Assembly: GCA_902729315.2 (NCBI GenBank)
Contig: LR746270.1
Span: 6,317,221 to 6,381,220 of the forward strand
DNA length: 64,000 nt
Source of the DNA: Spirodela intermedia
Lineage: Eukaryota > Streptophyta > Magnoliopsida > Alismatales > Araceae
Direction of reading: 5' to 3'
The position numbers and the translations under genes were made by a program. Under the pieces are notes generated by a model. It was not told the DNA's origin, did not search any database, and saw only the letters and a program-made list of their open reading frames with translations. Positions 34,866 through 60,242 of this stretch are shown in pieces (within the stretch, counting starts at the first letter, position 1; every line of letters begins with the position of its first letter).

Positions 34866-37800
34866 ATGGGTGCCCTAACCGATAATCGGAAGCGCTGTTT
34901 GGTGGATCTTTGCGTTCCTCTATCGTCGTCGGCTTCCCTAGGACAGCTACAGTCTGAAGGCTCGCCGGATGTCACACAATTGAAGAGGCGGAGGGTCGTT
35001 GATCCGTTTGAATTGGCTGAGTGTAGGACGCCGCTGCTGCCGCCACTGCCTGCACCGTCTCTGCCGCCGCAGCAGCAAGCTCCCGTTCAATCTAGCTCCC
35101 GTAGCTTCCCTGATCCTTGCCCTCTACGCCGGCCGGTTCATGGCCCTCAGAGAATAATCACGGCGTTTGGTCGCTTGTCGTTAGCAGATTCCGAAGCTAG
35201 GGTTCCTCTGGTGATGGCCGACCGGAAGGAGCGTGACGCAGGGATGGGGAAAGTCGGTGCTGTATGGTGGTCCGTGAAGAGGCCATCTCCTGAGACGTCG
35301 TTGAGATCCCGCGGAAAGGGGGAAGCGTCAGTGGCTCCTGGTAGGGATCGCAGATTGGATGATGAGGGCCTAGACGAGTTAAATTTTGAAGATTACAAGA
35401 GGCTGGTGGAGAGCACACGGCTGGATCGTTCTGTGGAAGACCATGGGAAGAAGTCACACGAAACATCAAGTTTAAAAACCACGCAGCCTCAGTCGGTGTC
35501 CTCTGCTGTTCATGATGTAATGATACTGACGGAGGAGGAAGACGCATCGCCATACCAACATATTTCGAATCGCAGAGTGGAAGAGGCCGAGAGATCAGGG
35601 AAGATAGATCCCTTTCCATGGCAAACGGAAAGTGTCAAGGCAAGGACAACTCCAGTGTACAAAGATTTGTTGTTGCGTGCTAGGAAGCGTGATTCCAAAC
35701 TAAGTAGCTTGGAATTTGAGGTGATGTTGACAGAAAAAAGGATTTCTGAGTTCAGCATAGTGTCAAAAGTGAAACCTGAAGAGGTAACTAATATCCATCT
35801 TTGGGGTTTTATTCCTTTTTTTTTTTTTCAGTTGCGATGTTTTCATTCCTTATTTGAAGAGTATAGTTGAATTTCGTGGTTAGCATGGGGAAAGATAACC
35901 TGGGAATTCATGGTGGTTGTATCAATGAGCAGTTCCATTGAGTCAATAAGAACGCCTAGATGAAACCCCTAAAGAAGCAGAAGATAGATATTTGAAGAGA
36001 GAGATTTAGTGGGATTTGTGTTTCACTCTCTTCATACCTGCTCTCCAATATCTCAGTTGGATTTTATATTGCATATCGAATGCATCGAGTAAGCAGTGTC
36101 TGCTTCTATTTAGTGAAATGACAAGGCATCATAAGTGGACTGATTGCTTGGTCACATTGGATGATGTATTGCTCTTTCTTGTTGTCTTGATTGCTTTTTT
36201 GGCGACTATGTTCATGTACATTTCAGCTCATAATGTACATTTAAAGGGCATTCTTCGTGATAAGTGTTCATGTGCAGAACGTAGAATATCAGTTAACATC
36301 GCATATGATAGATCATTAAAGTAGTCAAAGCTCAGATATTTTTGTTGATGTGCTTTTATACGTATTTCCTGTAACTTGATTTTACCTTCTCTCAAAAATC
36401 TGCCTTATCGTAATCAAGAAACTTATCAGCTGAAACGTTAGAAAAAAAGATTGTGAAGCTCTCAACAGACTCTAAACTGATTTCTTACATGAAACGTGAA
36501 ATATCTCTCTTTGCCAAAATGGCTACCTCATTTGGTCTGACGTCTAAATGTAGTTCTGATAACTATGCTCAATGCTGATAAAAAGCTGTCTATTGTCTTC
36601 GAATGATAGCTATATTTATATAATTCCTATACTGTTGATATGTTTATAAATATTATCAAATCTAATTAGCTCGAAGCAAAATCGATGTGGAATACGCCTA
36701 TATAGATACGTGTATATCCTTGTTATAACTTTAGTCAAACTAGTCCTCCTATAAGAATCGTTTCTTATTTCATTAGTTAAGCATTCGATCACGGGCTTGG
36801 TTTTGTGCTTGCCCACGATCGCATCACATAATTTACCTTGTTATTCTTGTTCTCCTAAAAGAGGAAACTCAATTGACTTCATTGGTAAGATACGAATTTT
36901 CATTACATCTTTAATGATGCTAGCAGTGTTTCATAAATTTGACTGGACATTCTGACTGAAAAACGAAAGAAAACGAATATGCTGCTTTGATGGGTCAATC
37001 TGATTTTCCTATATCGTTACCGATTCTATTCGATAATGCAAGGCTAAGGCTAACATTTTAAAACGTCTAATAGAAATGAGAAAATGATTCGACATTCAAA
37101 GGTGTGGGGATTTGGAAATAAGGAACCAATATGGAGGTATGTTCACACAAAAATTACTCTTGCAGCCTCTGTGGGTTAATCCAGTGATTAGCTCATGCCT
37201 TGGATGTACTATTGGTAACTCTCAGCTGCAGCAAACATATTTTCTCTTTGGATTTTGATTGATGGACACTCCATGGTAGCCCTTTAATTTTTAGAAACCC
37301 TTAGAATTGTGGTATCTAAGATACCTTTATCTATACGAACAAAGTCTGTGTAGTGTATAGCTCCAACACTGCTTTTGGATTCCCATCTTTTGTGTTGTTA
37401 CTAACCTATGGGTTTCCCCATTCGAGTTCTACCAATGCCCTTCCTTCTCAAGGTGCATTTTGTACTTGTTGTTTCACTGATTCTTTTTTAGTTATTCCGT
37501 TCTTGTTTGAATTCTTTTAATTGAGCTTATTCCTCCTTCTCAAGTTGTGGTTCTTTGTTACTTTTTTATATTCCATATTGTATGTGTTTTAACCCAAAAG
37601 TTGATGAAACGTATTGAGAATTTCACATTTTTTCTTCTATGGTCATATTTGTCATTTTTTATATTTGATTATTTTCAGGACCTCCTTGGGCCCTTTACTC
37701 CTCTTACAGATGAGGAAGAAGAAGAAGTCAGTCTTGCTTTGCGAGATTGTGATAAGTATGGCTTTAATGAATGCTTTTCCTTTTCGGACCAGATTGAATT

Positions 37801-40800
37801 ACCGTCCGATATTTACAGCAGTAAGCATGTTTACCAGGTTCCACTTGCGCAAGCATGAGATCTTGGTCCTTCATGAAGGTTCTAATATTGAGATTACCAG
37901 AGATGTTATTCAGTGTTTGAGACATGGTGCCTGGTTAAACGACGAGGTATTTTTTTTGCTTTTTGTGCACTTCCCAGATATGACTTTGTTGAGATATTAT
38001 GGGATCGAATTAGATGGTTTTCATTTCTTGAATGTAGATGGATTATAACAAATGAAGCCGTGGTAGATCTACATCAGTTTAATGTGCATTTTTCTTTCTT
38101 TTGTAGGTCATAAACCTCTATTTCGAGCTATTGAAAGAGAGGGAAAAGAGAGAGCCAAAAAAGTTCCTGAAATGCCACTTCTTTAACACATTCTTCTACA
38201 AAAAGGTGCAGAAATGGGCAAAGATTCTCTGTTTCGAATTTTCTAAATGTTTCTACTGTTGCTTGTTTTTCTTATACCATCTAGTTGAATTTTCTTATAC
38301 CATCTCGTTGAATCAATGCAACTTCATATGTGATTATCTTTCGCAACGCTGTTTTTTTGTATCAAAATGGTAAGGTTATGTATTTCTTGAGAAGTTTCTT
38401 GACATTTCCTATTTTGCACAGGATGTCTGGAGCAGGCGTTGCTATTGTCTTGTTAAGTCCGATTCTTTGTTTGAACTTCGGTTTCGGAACCATATCGATT
38501 ACAATCTTTCTTATGAAAGTGGAATGCACTTTTTTTTTTTATCTAATCCTTAGTCTTCTATTCTGCCCAAACCTGACTGAGCATGAGTTACGGTAATATT
38601 TTCATTGATTTCCAAACGACACCCTCTTGCCTCCGCTTCTGTGCACTGATTCCTCTAGAAAAGGCAACATCCTTCACTGTCTATGTCATAACATTTTGAT
38701 GTCTTTGATTCACATTTTCCTCCAAGGTTTCTTCTGTCAGACAGGGAAAAGTGGTTTTGTGATTTTCTGAAATATGAAAGCTTCCAAACAGTGTCTCTTT
38801 TCCCGAGAGGAGTGGTTCTGGAGTAGATGGTTCACTAGTTGGAACAAAGAAGCCTTGCAGTTGGTGAGACCTATTTCTTAATATTTTTGGGACCGATATA
38901 TGGTACATGTTGGATTCATATTGATGGAATACATCCTTATCTACCTATTCATCAACAACATTTTTTTAACCTATCGTTCAACATTTTTCAAAAAATTATT
39001 CGATTTTTCTTGGGGTCTTTGGTAAGATGTGGAGTTAATGCAGAGCCTAAATTACGGTAAGACGTGCAGTGCTGGTTCAGAATAATCGTTATGTACAATG
39101 AGAATTATTGAGAACTTAAGGGGTTCACAATATTATAGACATTATACTGATCGTTCACTTGTGATCATTAGACGATAGGAAGATCATTCTGCAATATGCG
39201 TGAAGATATTCTACACTAGATTTTATTTTCATAGGTATATAATTAGAATAAGTTCAATACTTGGAATTCATGGAAAATTCCATTAGGTCTTTTGATGAGC
39301 AGAAATAAGGTCAAACTGTTGGTTTAGCTCAGAATTTGTTTCTGATGTTTGAACTCTCTCTTGTTTGCTTCTGCTGAGTCAGCTGCTCATTATGAACTCA
39401 AGAGAACTGGCCTCTGCGTACTAGGATGTGAGGGTGAAGATCCTGCGCCTGAGAACCTTCTCAGTAGGTTGATGATTAAAGCTGTTATTGAGTACCTCTT
39501 CCACTTGAGTGTGGATCATGAGGAAAGTTATGTGGGTTTGGTTCTTGTGTGGGATAATAAACTTAATTTTAAATTTTATATTCGTTTGGTTGTTACTAGT
39601 TTCAGCTCTGAACATTTGGAAGATGAGATACTTCCATTTGGTTAACGGGAGTGCAAGGGGGAAGATTATTATGAACATTCTAAGGGAGAAAAAGGAAAAT
39701 TTTCACCCTAGTTCACTTAATTTGGACATAACCAATGAGGGGAATAAACAGTCATGGGTAGGTTGTAAGAAGGCTACCTGCTACCATCATGGGTTCCAAC
39801 GTGCTTGCAGCTTAGAGTCTTAATTTTGCATCTGGCAAGTTGGGGTGATCCTGCTAATGACTGGAACCTTGAGATACAAGAAGAAAAAGAAATCCATATA
39901 TTGCCACCTAGCAGCATGAACGATGCAAAAAATGAACGCATAGAATGCAATAAATGCCTTGATACATCTGCTTAGTGGTCTTGTAGAAATGGAGCAGAGG
40001 AGTAGAAAGTGGATCAGTTCTAACAACTTTGGCTCCAACTGTTTAAGTCTGTTCAGACCCTCTTAACTCGACATTTCTTTTCTAAAGTTTTGACTGTCAT
40101 ACCTAGTTGATCCTAATGTGTGTCAGTGATCAAGACTCGAAAGAACTACGATCTGACTTGTCGACCCTAGGGCAAGGAAGGAAAAATGACTGGGTTATCT
40201 TTTGCCCTCATTGTCCTTCACTGCGTGATTTTACTTTCAGTTTAATTGATTGGTTGATGGTGAAATTTCCACCGTTGTTCTTCATTGCATGATTTCGTCT
40301 GTATTCGCATCATTCAGCTCAATTCCTTTTCCCAATTTCCTGAATCCGAATTTCACCTTTGGATTGTGGATGTAGCTGACCTTATTTAATTGCCTACTGG
40401 CATTATAGTACTTTAGTTGCTAGATATCAAGGTTTTTATGAAGCTTGCCAGGTTTTATGTTTTTCATTTATTTATAAAGTTCTATTCCTGCGTGGTATTT
40501 TCATGAGACTATATATTTGAAACTCGTAACAAATGGGTGAAACATATGTTTCTTGTTGGCCCATATGCCATCGCTAACTGGAAGAAAAACGGCAGATTGC
40601 TCTCATTTCTCATGGTGTTTTCAAGATTGAAATCACGATCTTAGTTTCAAGAAACTAAATCATACTTGGTTTTTACCAAAAAGGGGGCTCTTTGTTCGCA
40701 GTATTTTCGGATCATGATTTCAGATTTCGGAACGCTTCGATACAGGTCTTAGGACATGGTAACTTGTACTGCTGGTCCCAGGCCCACATGAAACAGTGTT

Positions 40801-42750
40801 GGGATGAGGGAGGGAATGCGACATTGAAAAAACTCTTGCCGTTTTTCAGTCGTATGGACTCGAGGCCTTATAGATTCTCTTCTCTGTATGGGATAGAATG
40901 GAATTGTATCATAGGGTAATTGTGATCATGGAAAGAAGAAATCTGTTGGAAATGGAGAACTACCTCTGTCACCGAGGACAGAGGGGAGTTTTCCGCCGCA
41001 ATTCCATTCAACCATTACACCCCTTAATATAGGGAGAAACCCTAGACACTTTTCCAGATACACCCTCAACTTATTACACTAGCTCCCTACGACCTAGAAC
41101 TTCAAACAAAATCAAATGTGTTCTTGCGCACACGTCATGGGCACTTACTTGCCTTCTACTTTTTTTTGAGCCTTGCTCCCATCACTGTTGGGTGTGGGAA
41201 GCAATAGAATACTTTATCATGGACCCGCATTTCTTAATAATTTTGTCCACTTGTTGAGCATAATCTGATTATTTTTGGGCCTCACTCTGGCTGTTTTGTT
41301 GCTTAGCTGACTGGTGGGAGGGGTAGTTACGAGTTCAAGGCCGTCAGAAGATGGACCACTCAAAGGAAGCTAGGGTATGGCCTTATTGAGTGTGACAAAG
41401 TAAAGTTATAATGCCTCAGAATCACCCTCATTGGTTTCCCATTCTTACCATTCACTTCGTCTGCTTTGTATATCTTATCTTTCGTCTTGGTCTCACAATG
41501 CTGTACAGATCTTTGTTCCTATACACAAAGAGATTCACTGGTGTCTAGCTGTTATTGACGTGAAGAACGAGAAGCTACTCTATCTTGACTCACTTGGAGG
41601 CTGGGACAGGAATGCCTTGGGAGTACTGGTATGCTTACGCTTTGACTGACATAGAATTCAAAGATGACGTCATCTGGGAGGTGGGAGGGGTTGCATATAT
41701 GCCCCTGCCATCAAGTATTTTCCTCCCATTGTCGTTTTACAGTCTTGTCTTTATGCATCAATTTCATCGCCGATTTACTGATTGAGACTTCCTAGAAGAA
41801 AATATTTTATATTTTCATTTTTTTAATTTTTTTTTAACACCTGTCTTAATTTTTTTTTAAAAATCAAACTTTCTAGGATAATTCAAGGAACTCAAGTATT
41901 AGCTGTTAGATCGCATGCAGATTCAGTTTCCTTCTTTTTTTTTTTTGTTCTGGGCTCAGAGATATCAGAGTATGCTAGAGACCATGTTAAAATATTATGA
42001 TGGGTGTTTTATCTGAACCTCAGGCTAGATATCTTGTGGACGAAGTCAAGGATAAGAGTAACAGGGCCATCGATGTTACATCTTGGAAGCAGGAGCCGGT
42101 TGGCGGCCTACCACTGCAGAAGAACGGGTATGCTACTCAACTCGCCAAGCTCCATTTATATTACTCTCATACATACATGCACATACATGTTTGGGCTATA
42201 TATACACAAAATAGACGAATACTTTGGTAATATTCATGCATCAAGTGGCCGATTGCAATAACATGCATGCTGCATCATATGATACCCATTTTTTAACAGC
42301 ATATAAATAGAGGTGAACCACACTAATTTTGTCAATTTAAAATATTCCATTATGAACAGTATATGCATATACATTTGTTTGCCCAAAATTTTGTTTGCTG
42401 GAATATTTATTTATTTTACTTCAAAAAAAAATTGCATTGTCTCGGCAGGTGGGATTGCGGGATGTTCATGCTCAAGTATGCAGACTTCATCAGCAGAGGC
42501 CTAGGCCTCTGCTTTCAGCAGGTACGCTTGCCGTCCATAGATCGGGACGCACAAATTCCCCCGTCGGCAGAAGTGACATCCCTGATTTCAGTGTTCCTTC
42601 TATCATTTATTTCTCTATTCTTTTTTTTTTCCTTAAATGAATCGGTTTCTTCGTCTTCTTCCTCTCTCTCTCTCTCTCTCTCGCTAGGACAACATGACTT
42701 ATTTCAGGAAGAGAACTGCAAAAGAGATCCTGAGGCTGAGGGCGGAGTAA
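34866..42750 (+). CDS. ESD4: ESD4-like SUMO protease (ULP1 family, C48 peptidase)
   Basis: Nine exons, 34866-35783, 37679-37755, 37838-37946, 38107-38205, 41307-41399, 41509-41628, 42024-42127, 42449-42521 and 42688-42750, give 1656 nt and 551 aa in consistent phase. The N-terminal 306 residues (exon 1) are variable and basic, as expected for the localisation region. The ULP catalytic domain follows: DVIQCLRHGAWLNDEVINLY, EPKKFLKCHFFNTFFYKK, VRRWTTQRKLGYGLIECDKI. It carries the catalytic residues H442 (KEIHW), D459 (LYLDSL), Q504 (LQKNG) and C510 (GWDCGMFMLKY). It ends in the usual TAKEILRLRAE. Known role: removes SUMO from conjugates and matures SUMO precursors; Arabidopsis ESD4 acts at the nuclear envelope and affects flowering time. 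The 82-nt intron 37756-37837 is open in frame for some way. The large introns (35784-37678, 38206-41306) contain nothing I recognise. Confidence 0.92.
42661..42682 (+). repeat. (CT)n tract at the last ESD4-like splice acceptor
   Basis: A CT repeat runs to within five bases of the acceptor (TCGCTAG, 42681-42687), so the microsatellite itself is the polypyrimidine tract of the final intron. Confidence 0.93.
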
Positions 42751-43689
42751 ACAACCGGCGCCACGCTGACGCCCACTAAATCTTGGACCGGCGGAATAAT
42801 AGCCTGCAAGTTCCGTTTGCGCAGAGAGACGGATCCTGCTCTCTTCCCCTGCCTCGAGACTTCTTCAGCCGCCCCCACGCGGTCTCAGCTGTGGCTCAAG
42901 CACTGCCCAAGGCCGTCCAAGATATCCGAGGCTATGATTTCCATTGCCGAGGTGCGGACGGCGAGAAGATAAGATGAGAGTGATGTGGTTAACCTTATCA
43001 TTTATTTTTTTTGGTTTCGACGTAGATTCTTACTCACAGTTCCATCTTCCTCTTCGGTGGATTTGCGCTGTATGATTAACGGCTGATTTGAGTCAACCGA
43101 CGGCTTTCAAGGAGTCGTCCCACCCCGCTCCATTTGATCCTCCGGACCCTGCAGCGGTGGTCGCCGCTGTTCCTCTTCACCTGTGGCTTCACTAGCCTGA
43201 TACGAACCAATATTAGGCGCCTTGACCTGTCAATTTAATCTGGTCTGGCGGAGATGTAGATCGAGGCTAGTCATTTCCGACCACAAAGTTCATTGAAGAA
43301 GAAAGACCGAGGAAACTGGTGCTTCTTCGTATTTTCTTTGGGGGACGGATCGTTCCATGCAGCCATTGAGTGGCTTTTTCTCAAGTAAAACGGGTACTTG
43401 GGGTTGGTATGAAAAGCTGCACAAAATTAATAGCTTCACCAATGAAATCCCTGCAAAACCAACACTCAAGGCTCTCTCTAGTCCAAAAAAAAAAAAAAAC
43501 CACACACACACACACACACACAAGAACAAGCAGTTCCTCCCCTACCCCCACTGGATGAGCCTACCCTAGGTAAAAACTTTAGTAATGCTCAACCGATGTA
43601 ACCTCTTTAATTAATGTGGCTAGCATGTACAGAGACGAACGCCGGGGTCGGGGTGGTGGTTTTTCTTGCAAGACCAAGCAGCGAGAGCC
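42751..43689. other. Intergenic between convergent ESD4-like and KIN-13A genes
   Basis: Both 3' UTRs fall here. A poly-A run (about 43485-43499) followed by (CA)n to 43522 is the only repeat. No separate gene is supported. Confidence 0.5.
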
Positions 43690-55915
<12,226 letters not shown>

Positions 55916-57990
55916 TCGAACTCAAAAGTAGCAAGTCAAGCTCTAACCAAAAGCCCCGTATGACTGAAGAAGAGGTGAGAATAATGCAAGAAAATCCGAC
56001 GGAGCACCCGTTTCACAGGATCGACCGGGAATTTTTTACTCGCCAGATTCGTCCTTCCGATCCGAGAGTATCGGATTAGGATGAACTCTTTCGAATAAAC
56101 TCCCCAGAATGAAGGAACAGATCTCGGGGAAGAGAAATCAGGATTCTGGGAAAACCGGCGGCAGGCTAATCCTCAGAGCCCTCCCGCCCCCAGCGCCGCC
56201 CTCCCCACCCCTCCTCCCTCTTCGTCCCTCTCCTCCCTCCTGCGCCTCCTCTGCTTGGCCTTCGTCTCTTCTGGTTGGATAGCAAAGACGACGGCGGTGC
56301 AGAGGAGACCTCTTCAGATGCCGACGAGCTTCTTCTACTCGGGGACCAATCACATCGAATTAGAGGCAGGGTGTCCGGTACACGTGTCAACAATCCGGGC
56401 CGGACTCCTACGAAGCCTGGGCCCAGCTTGGCCTGGCCCGGCCCAGCCCAGCCTTAACCATAACCATGGGCATATATATTGATAATAAATATATATAGTA
56501 TAATAAATCAAGAGTTTTTAGAGGCTTCCAAGCTGAAACCTTCTCTTACCTTGGATCATTTGTAGTGATTAACTATTTAATAAATGATGTTGAAATTATT
56601 TTTGAAAATTTAAAGTAGGACATTAGTAAGGATATGATTATTATTTAAAGCTCTGTGATTTAGTGGAATTATCTTAACTAGGAGCATTTGATAGTGATTA
56701 ATTATTAGTAAAAACTTTTGAAAATAAATTTATTATTTATACATATTTTTTTATTTAAAGTAGGACATAAGGAAATACTTATTCATTAAAAGTCAATAAT
56801 TTAAGCGGATTTATCTGATTATATATTTAATAAATGGCGTTGAAATTTATATTTATATTTATTTCTGAATTTTTTTAAGTAGGGCATATGTAAGGAAATA
56901 ATTATTCATTCAAACCCCATGATTTTAGTGGATTTATCTTTTTGTGGAAAATTATCATCATGTTACAATAAATGAAACAAAGTCTTCAAAGTAATTCGTT
57001 GGTTTGAATTAAGGTCTTTATCAATTGAGACTTATTGACAGTAATATAAAAAAAATGGAATTATATTTCAGATGTTGAGAAAAAAATGTCATATTCCATA
57101 AATGTATTGTCCAAACGTAATTTCTCCTCGATACATTCTACATGGGATAATTCGACAGGTTTATTTTAGATATTGCGAAGCATAAACATGGGAATAATAA
57201 TATTCTATAAACGCATATTCCAAATAAATTTCCCATAAATATAAGAATAATGGGAAAAATATTTTATATATTGAAAAATAACAGTGAATAGAAATTAGTT
57301 ATTCGTGCATTGATCAAAATACAATTCCAATGTACATGTGTTATACATTAACTAATAAAACTACACAAAATCCGAGCATCAGCTCACACAAAATATTAAT
57401 TAAGATAATAAGAAATTTGAATATTTTATAGTTTGAAACAAAAATAATTGAATAAAAGTTAGTGATTCATGCATACTCCAAATTTAACTTCCCATAAATA
57501 CAATAGATACAAATAAATGGGAAAATTTGGTCATAGATATTGGGAAGAAACATACTTTATGAGCATTGAAATAATTAAAAATCAACCATTAATAAGAAAG
57601 AGTATAGACCCATGGGAACTTCTATTCGGAGTATGCAAATGCTTAAGAAAAGAGCGGGTTCTCTTTATGAACGTGTTTCATTTCGGAGCTTGTGATCGGA
57701 TTAGATATTGGGCTGGGCCCAGTATAGTATTCAGTATGCGGTGACTTGAACTCCTTTTGATAAAATATTCTGTCAAATATTCTACATTGACACCTATTCT
57801 CGGACACGCGGCAAGACTGATTGAGAACGTGTCCGGATTTGGGGAGCAGCCGAGCCGATTGTGCGCTGTCGAAAGCAATCCGATCTTCATCCAGGTGGCC
57901 TTCTTCGTAATCCTCCATCCGAGTGCTCAACCCCGGAGAAGGGGGATTTAGGGAGAGGGCCGAGCCCTTCTTCTGTGGAGGGTTTCCGGA
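55916..57990. other. Intergenic between divergent KIN-13A and USP genes
   Basis: 55916-56400 is GC-rich and probably KIN-13A leader and promoter, with a GGCCC-dense cluster at 56397-56456. 56460-57600 is AT-rich and made of degenerate tandem repeats. 57600-57990 is the USP promoter side, with TTGGGCTGGGCCCAG at about 57708-57722, about 270 bases before the USP ATG. No further gene is seen; the short GC-rich minus ORFs at 56138-56393 look like leader sequence. Confidence 0.45.
56555..56945. repeat. Degenerate AT-rich tandem repeat
   Basis: Three diverged copies, marked by AAAGTAGGACAT-type sequence at about 56612, 56758 and 56877 and by TGATTTAGTGGAATTATCT-type sequence at about 56660, 56800 and 56920. 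Spacing is about 120-146 bases. Other shared words are GATTAACTATTTAATAAATG.TGTTGAAATT and GGAAATA.TTATTCATT. Confidence 0.75.
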
Positions 57991-59238
57991 ATGGCGTCGG
58001 AAAGTTCAGTGGCTGGGGTGGGAACGGGCGAGAAGCAGGTGATTGTGGTGGGGATCGACGAGGGGGAACACAGCGAGTACGCGCTGCAGTGGACGCTGGA
58101 TCACTTCTTTGCCGACGCCCGCAGCCGGCCCCCGGTCTTCTCTCTCGTCGTCGTCTACGCCCGGCCCTTTCCCACGTCCGTGGTCGGAATGGGCAGTCCG
58201 GGAGTGGCTGATGTACTGCCCTTTGTGGAGGCCAATCTGAGGACGATCGCTGCCGGGGTCGCCGAGAGGGTCAAACAGCTCTGCGAGTCCAGATCGGTAA
58301 AATCTTTTTGTCTTCTCTCGTTTCATCTCGTTCTTACTGATTTCTTGCCTTCTAATTCGATTCAGAGCGTCCTCATCATCTGCCTTGTTCTGACGGTCGT
58401 CGAGCCGTTTTTGGTTCACTTTGTGGCATTTGATTCGTCTATTTGTTGACGGGTGATAGGGAGGAGCCGATTTAATTGGGATTAAATATAGGTAGAATGA
58501 AGGATCTATTGACTTGGCTCAACGCCATTAGATTGCCTCCTGTGGCATCATATGGAGAAAGCAATGCATCTCTCTCATAAATAATGGCAGATATGAAGAG
58601 ACATGAAAGAAAGGCGATAGCTACGATGAAATGATCATCTTCAAGGGAAATTACACGAAGAATTCTGTGTCTCAATCCAGTTATGGGCACCTGCGCGGAG
58701 GGTTTCCTTCATCTTTTCTCGCCTTATTCGATGGTGTTTTATATTTCAGGTGGGCGATGCCCTTGTTGAAATGGTGGAGGGAGATGCCAGAGAAGTTCTC
58801 TGTGACGCTGTCAAGAGGCACCAAGCAACAGTCTTGGTCGTTGGTAGTCATGGATATGGATCAATTAAAAGGTACTATTTCTTTAAAAATACTGGATTTT
58901 TTGTGGAATTGTAAATCAATTCTCTGCTAACTATGCAACGGATATCTCTCAATTCAATCTCACGGATATTCATTTATTTTATCTTCAGTTTGAGATTGGA
59001 TAAGAATTCTGTCTTTCACCAATTTGTTTTTCTGATTTTTGTCAATATTTTGGTATGAGCCGGTTGACATTCTTCAGTCCTGGGGGAAGCAGCTCAACTT
59101 CATGGTCAGCTCATGATTTGACTGTTTGTGCGTGTTTGGGCTTCCTGCAGGGCCTTCTTGGGGAGTGTTAGTGACCACTGTGCGCATCAGGCCAACTGCA
59201 CCGTGATGATCGTAAAGAAACCCCAACCAAGCAAGTGA
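57991..59238 (+). CDS. Universal stress protein (USP), ATP-binding type
   Basis: Three exons, 57991-58296, 58750-58871 and 59151-59238, give 516 nt and 171 aa. It is a single UspA fold: the first beta-strand KQVIVVGIDEGEHSEYALQWTLDHF holds the conserved Asp. The middle ends in the EGDAREVLCDAVKRHQATVLVVGSHGYG block. The ATP-binding motif G-2X-G-9X-G(S/T) is present as GSHGYGSIKRAFLGS, and the last strand is HQANCTVMIVKKP. Family knowledge: small cytosolic nucleotide-binding proteins induced by hypoxia, drought and other stress; molecular function is mostly unresolved. A variable loop (ARPFPTSVVGMGSPGVADVLPF) follows the first helix. The start is the first in-frame ATG after the GC-rich leader. 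Divergent from KIN-13A. Confidence 0.93.
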
Positions 59239-59993
59239 TGAAGCTGGGAGTATCTTCTCCTCTTGAACGCTGCAAAGGTGGTCTATCTAAATCCCTGAAG
59301 AGCATTTTTCCTTGTAAAAGAAATTCCCTGGGACTGGTGTAGGGAAAAAAATTCACTGAGGATCACAAAATATCCGTGGGTTTCCTGTAGCATGCCATCA
59401 AGAACACGATGTGGAAATTTCTAATTTTCCGGAAATTTTCTTGGTGGGTATTTTAGCTGGTTGGTTCTAATATTTTCCTGGGTTCTTACATGGCTGTAGA
59501 AAAATACAAAATTGCCACTCTTTTTGACCCTATAAACAGAAACTCTCTTTCTTTTAATTTTTTCTGCATCAGTTATGACTAAAATTCACAGAGATTTATC
59601 CATATAGATTTTCTACAGCATGCCATCATAAATATCAACTAATAGATGTTCTACACTCCCCAGTGAAGTAGATTTTGTTGGATTCTGAAGCAGTTATGGA
59701 ATAATAATAATAAAAATTCTTTGTTTTCAAATGCTAAAACAACAACTCTCTTTTCCTTGAATTTTTTTTCCAACAAAACGAATATGCTTAGATTTTTCAA
59801 AACTGTATATCATTCATGCAGCGCATCATGAAGAAGAGGACGTGAAAGTTTCCTTATTTTTTTCCCAAATTTCTCCTAGTGGGTTTTGTAATTACTTGAC
59901 TATGATATTTTCTTGGGTTTTGATGTTTGTTGTAGGACAATACAATGAGTGCAACATGCTGGTTTCACATGGATGGAGAATTGGTGATCTGAG

Positions 59994-60013
59994 ATGTGTG
60001 TGTGTGTGTGAGA

Positions 60014-60086
<73 letters not shown>
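59994..60086. repeat. Compound (TG)n(TA)n(GA)n microsatellite
   Basis: TG to about 60010, TA from about 60015 to 60047, then GA to 60086, with short spacers. Confidence 0.97.
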
Positions 60087-60089
<3 letters not shown>

Positions 60090-60184
60090 GGCACTATAGG
60101 GTGTATCAAATCTATGATGACTTTGTTTTAACGTTTCTAATCTAACGCAAACTTTATGTTACATAAACAAGAAAAAGGAAATCA

Positions 60185-60187
<3 letters not shown>

Positions 60188-60241
<54 letters not shown>
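60188..60241. repeat. (GA)n microsatellite
   Basis: About 54 bases of uninterrupted GA, roughly 100 bases after the previous GA block. Confidence 0.97.

Positions 60242-60242
<1 letters not shown>

Noticed and set aside
39349-39645. 98-codon ORF in the large ESD4-like intron
   Set aside because: The conserved protease continues from 38205 directly to 41307; the ORF has no family features.
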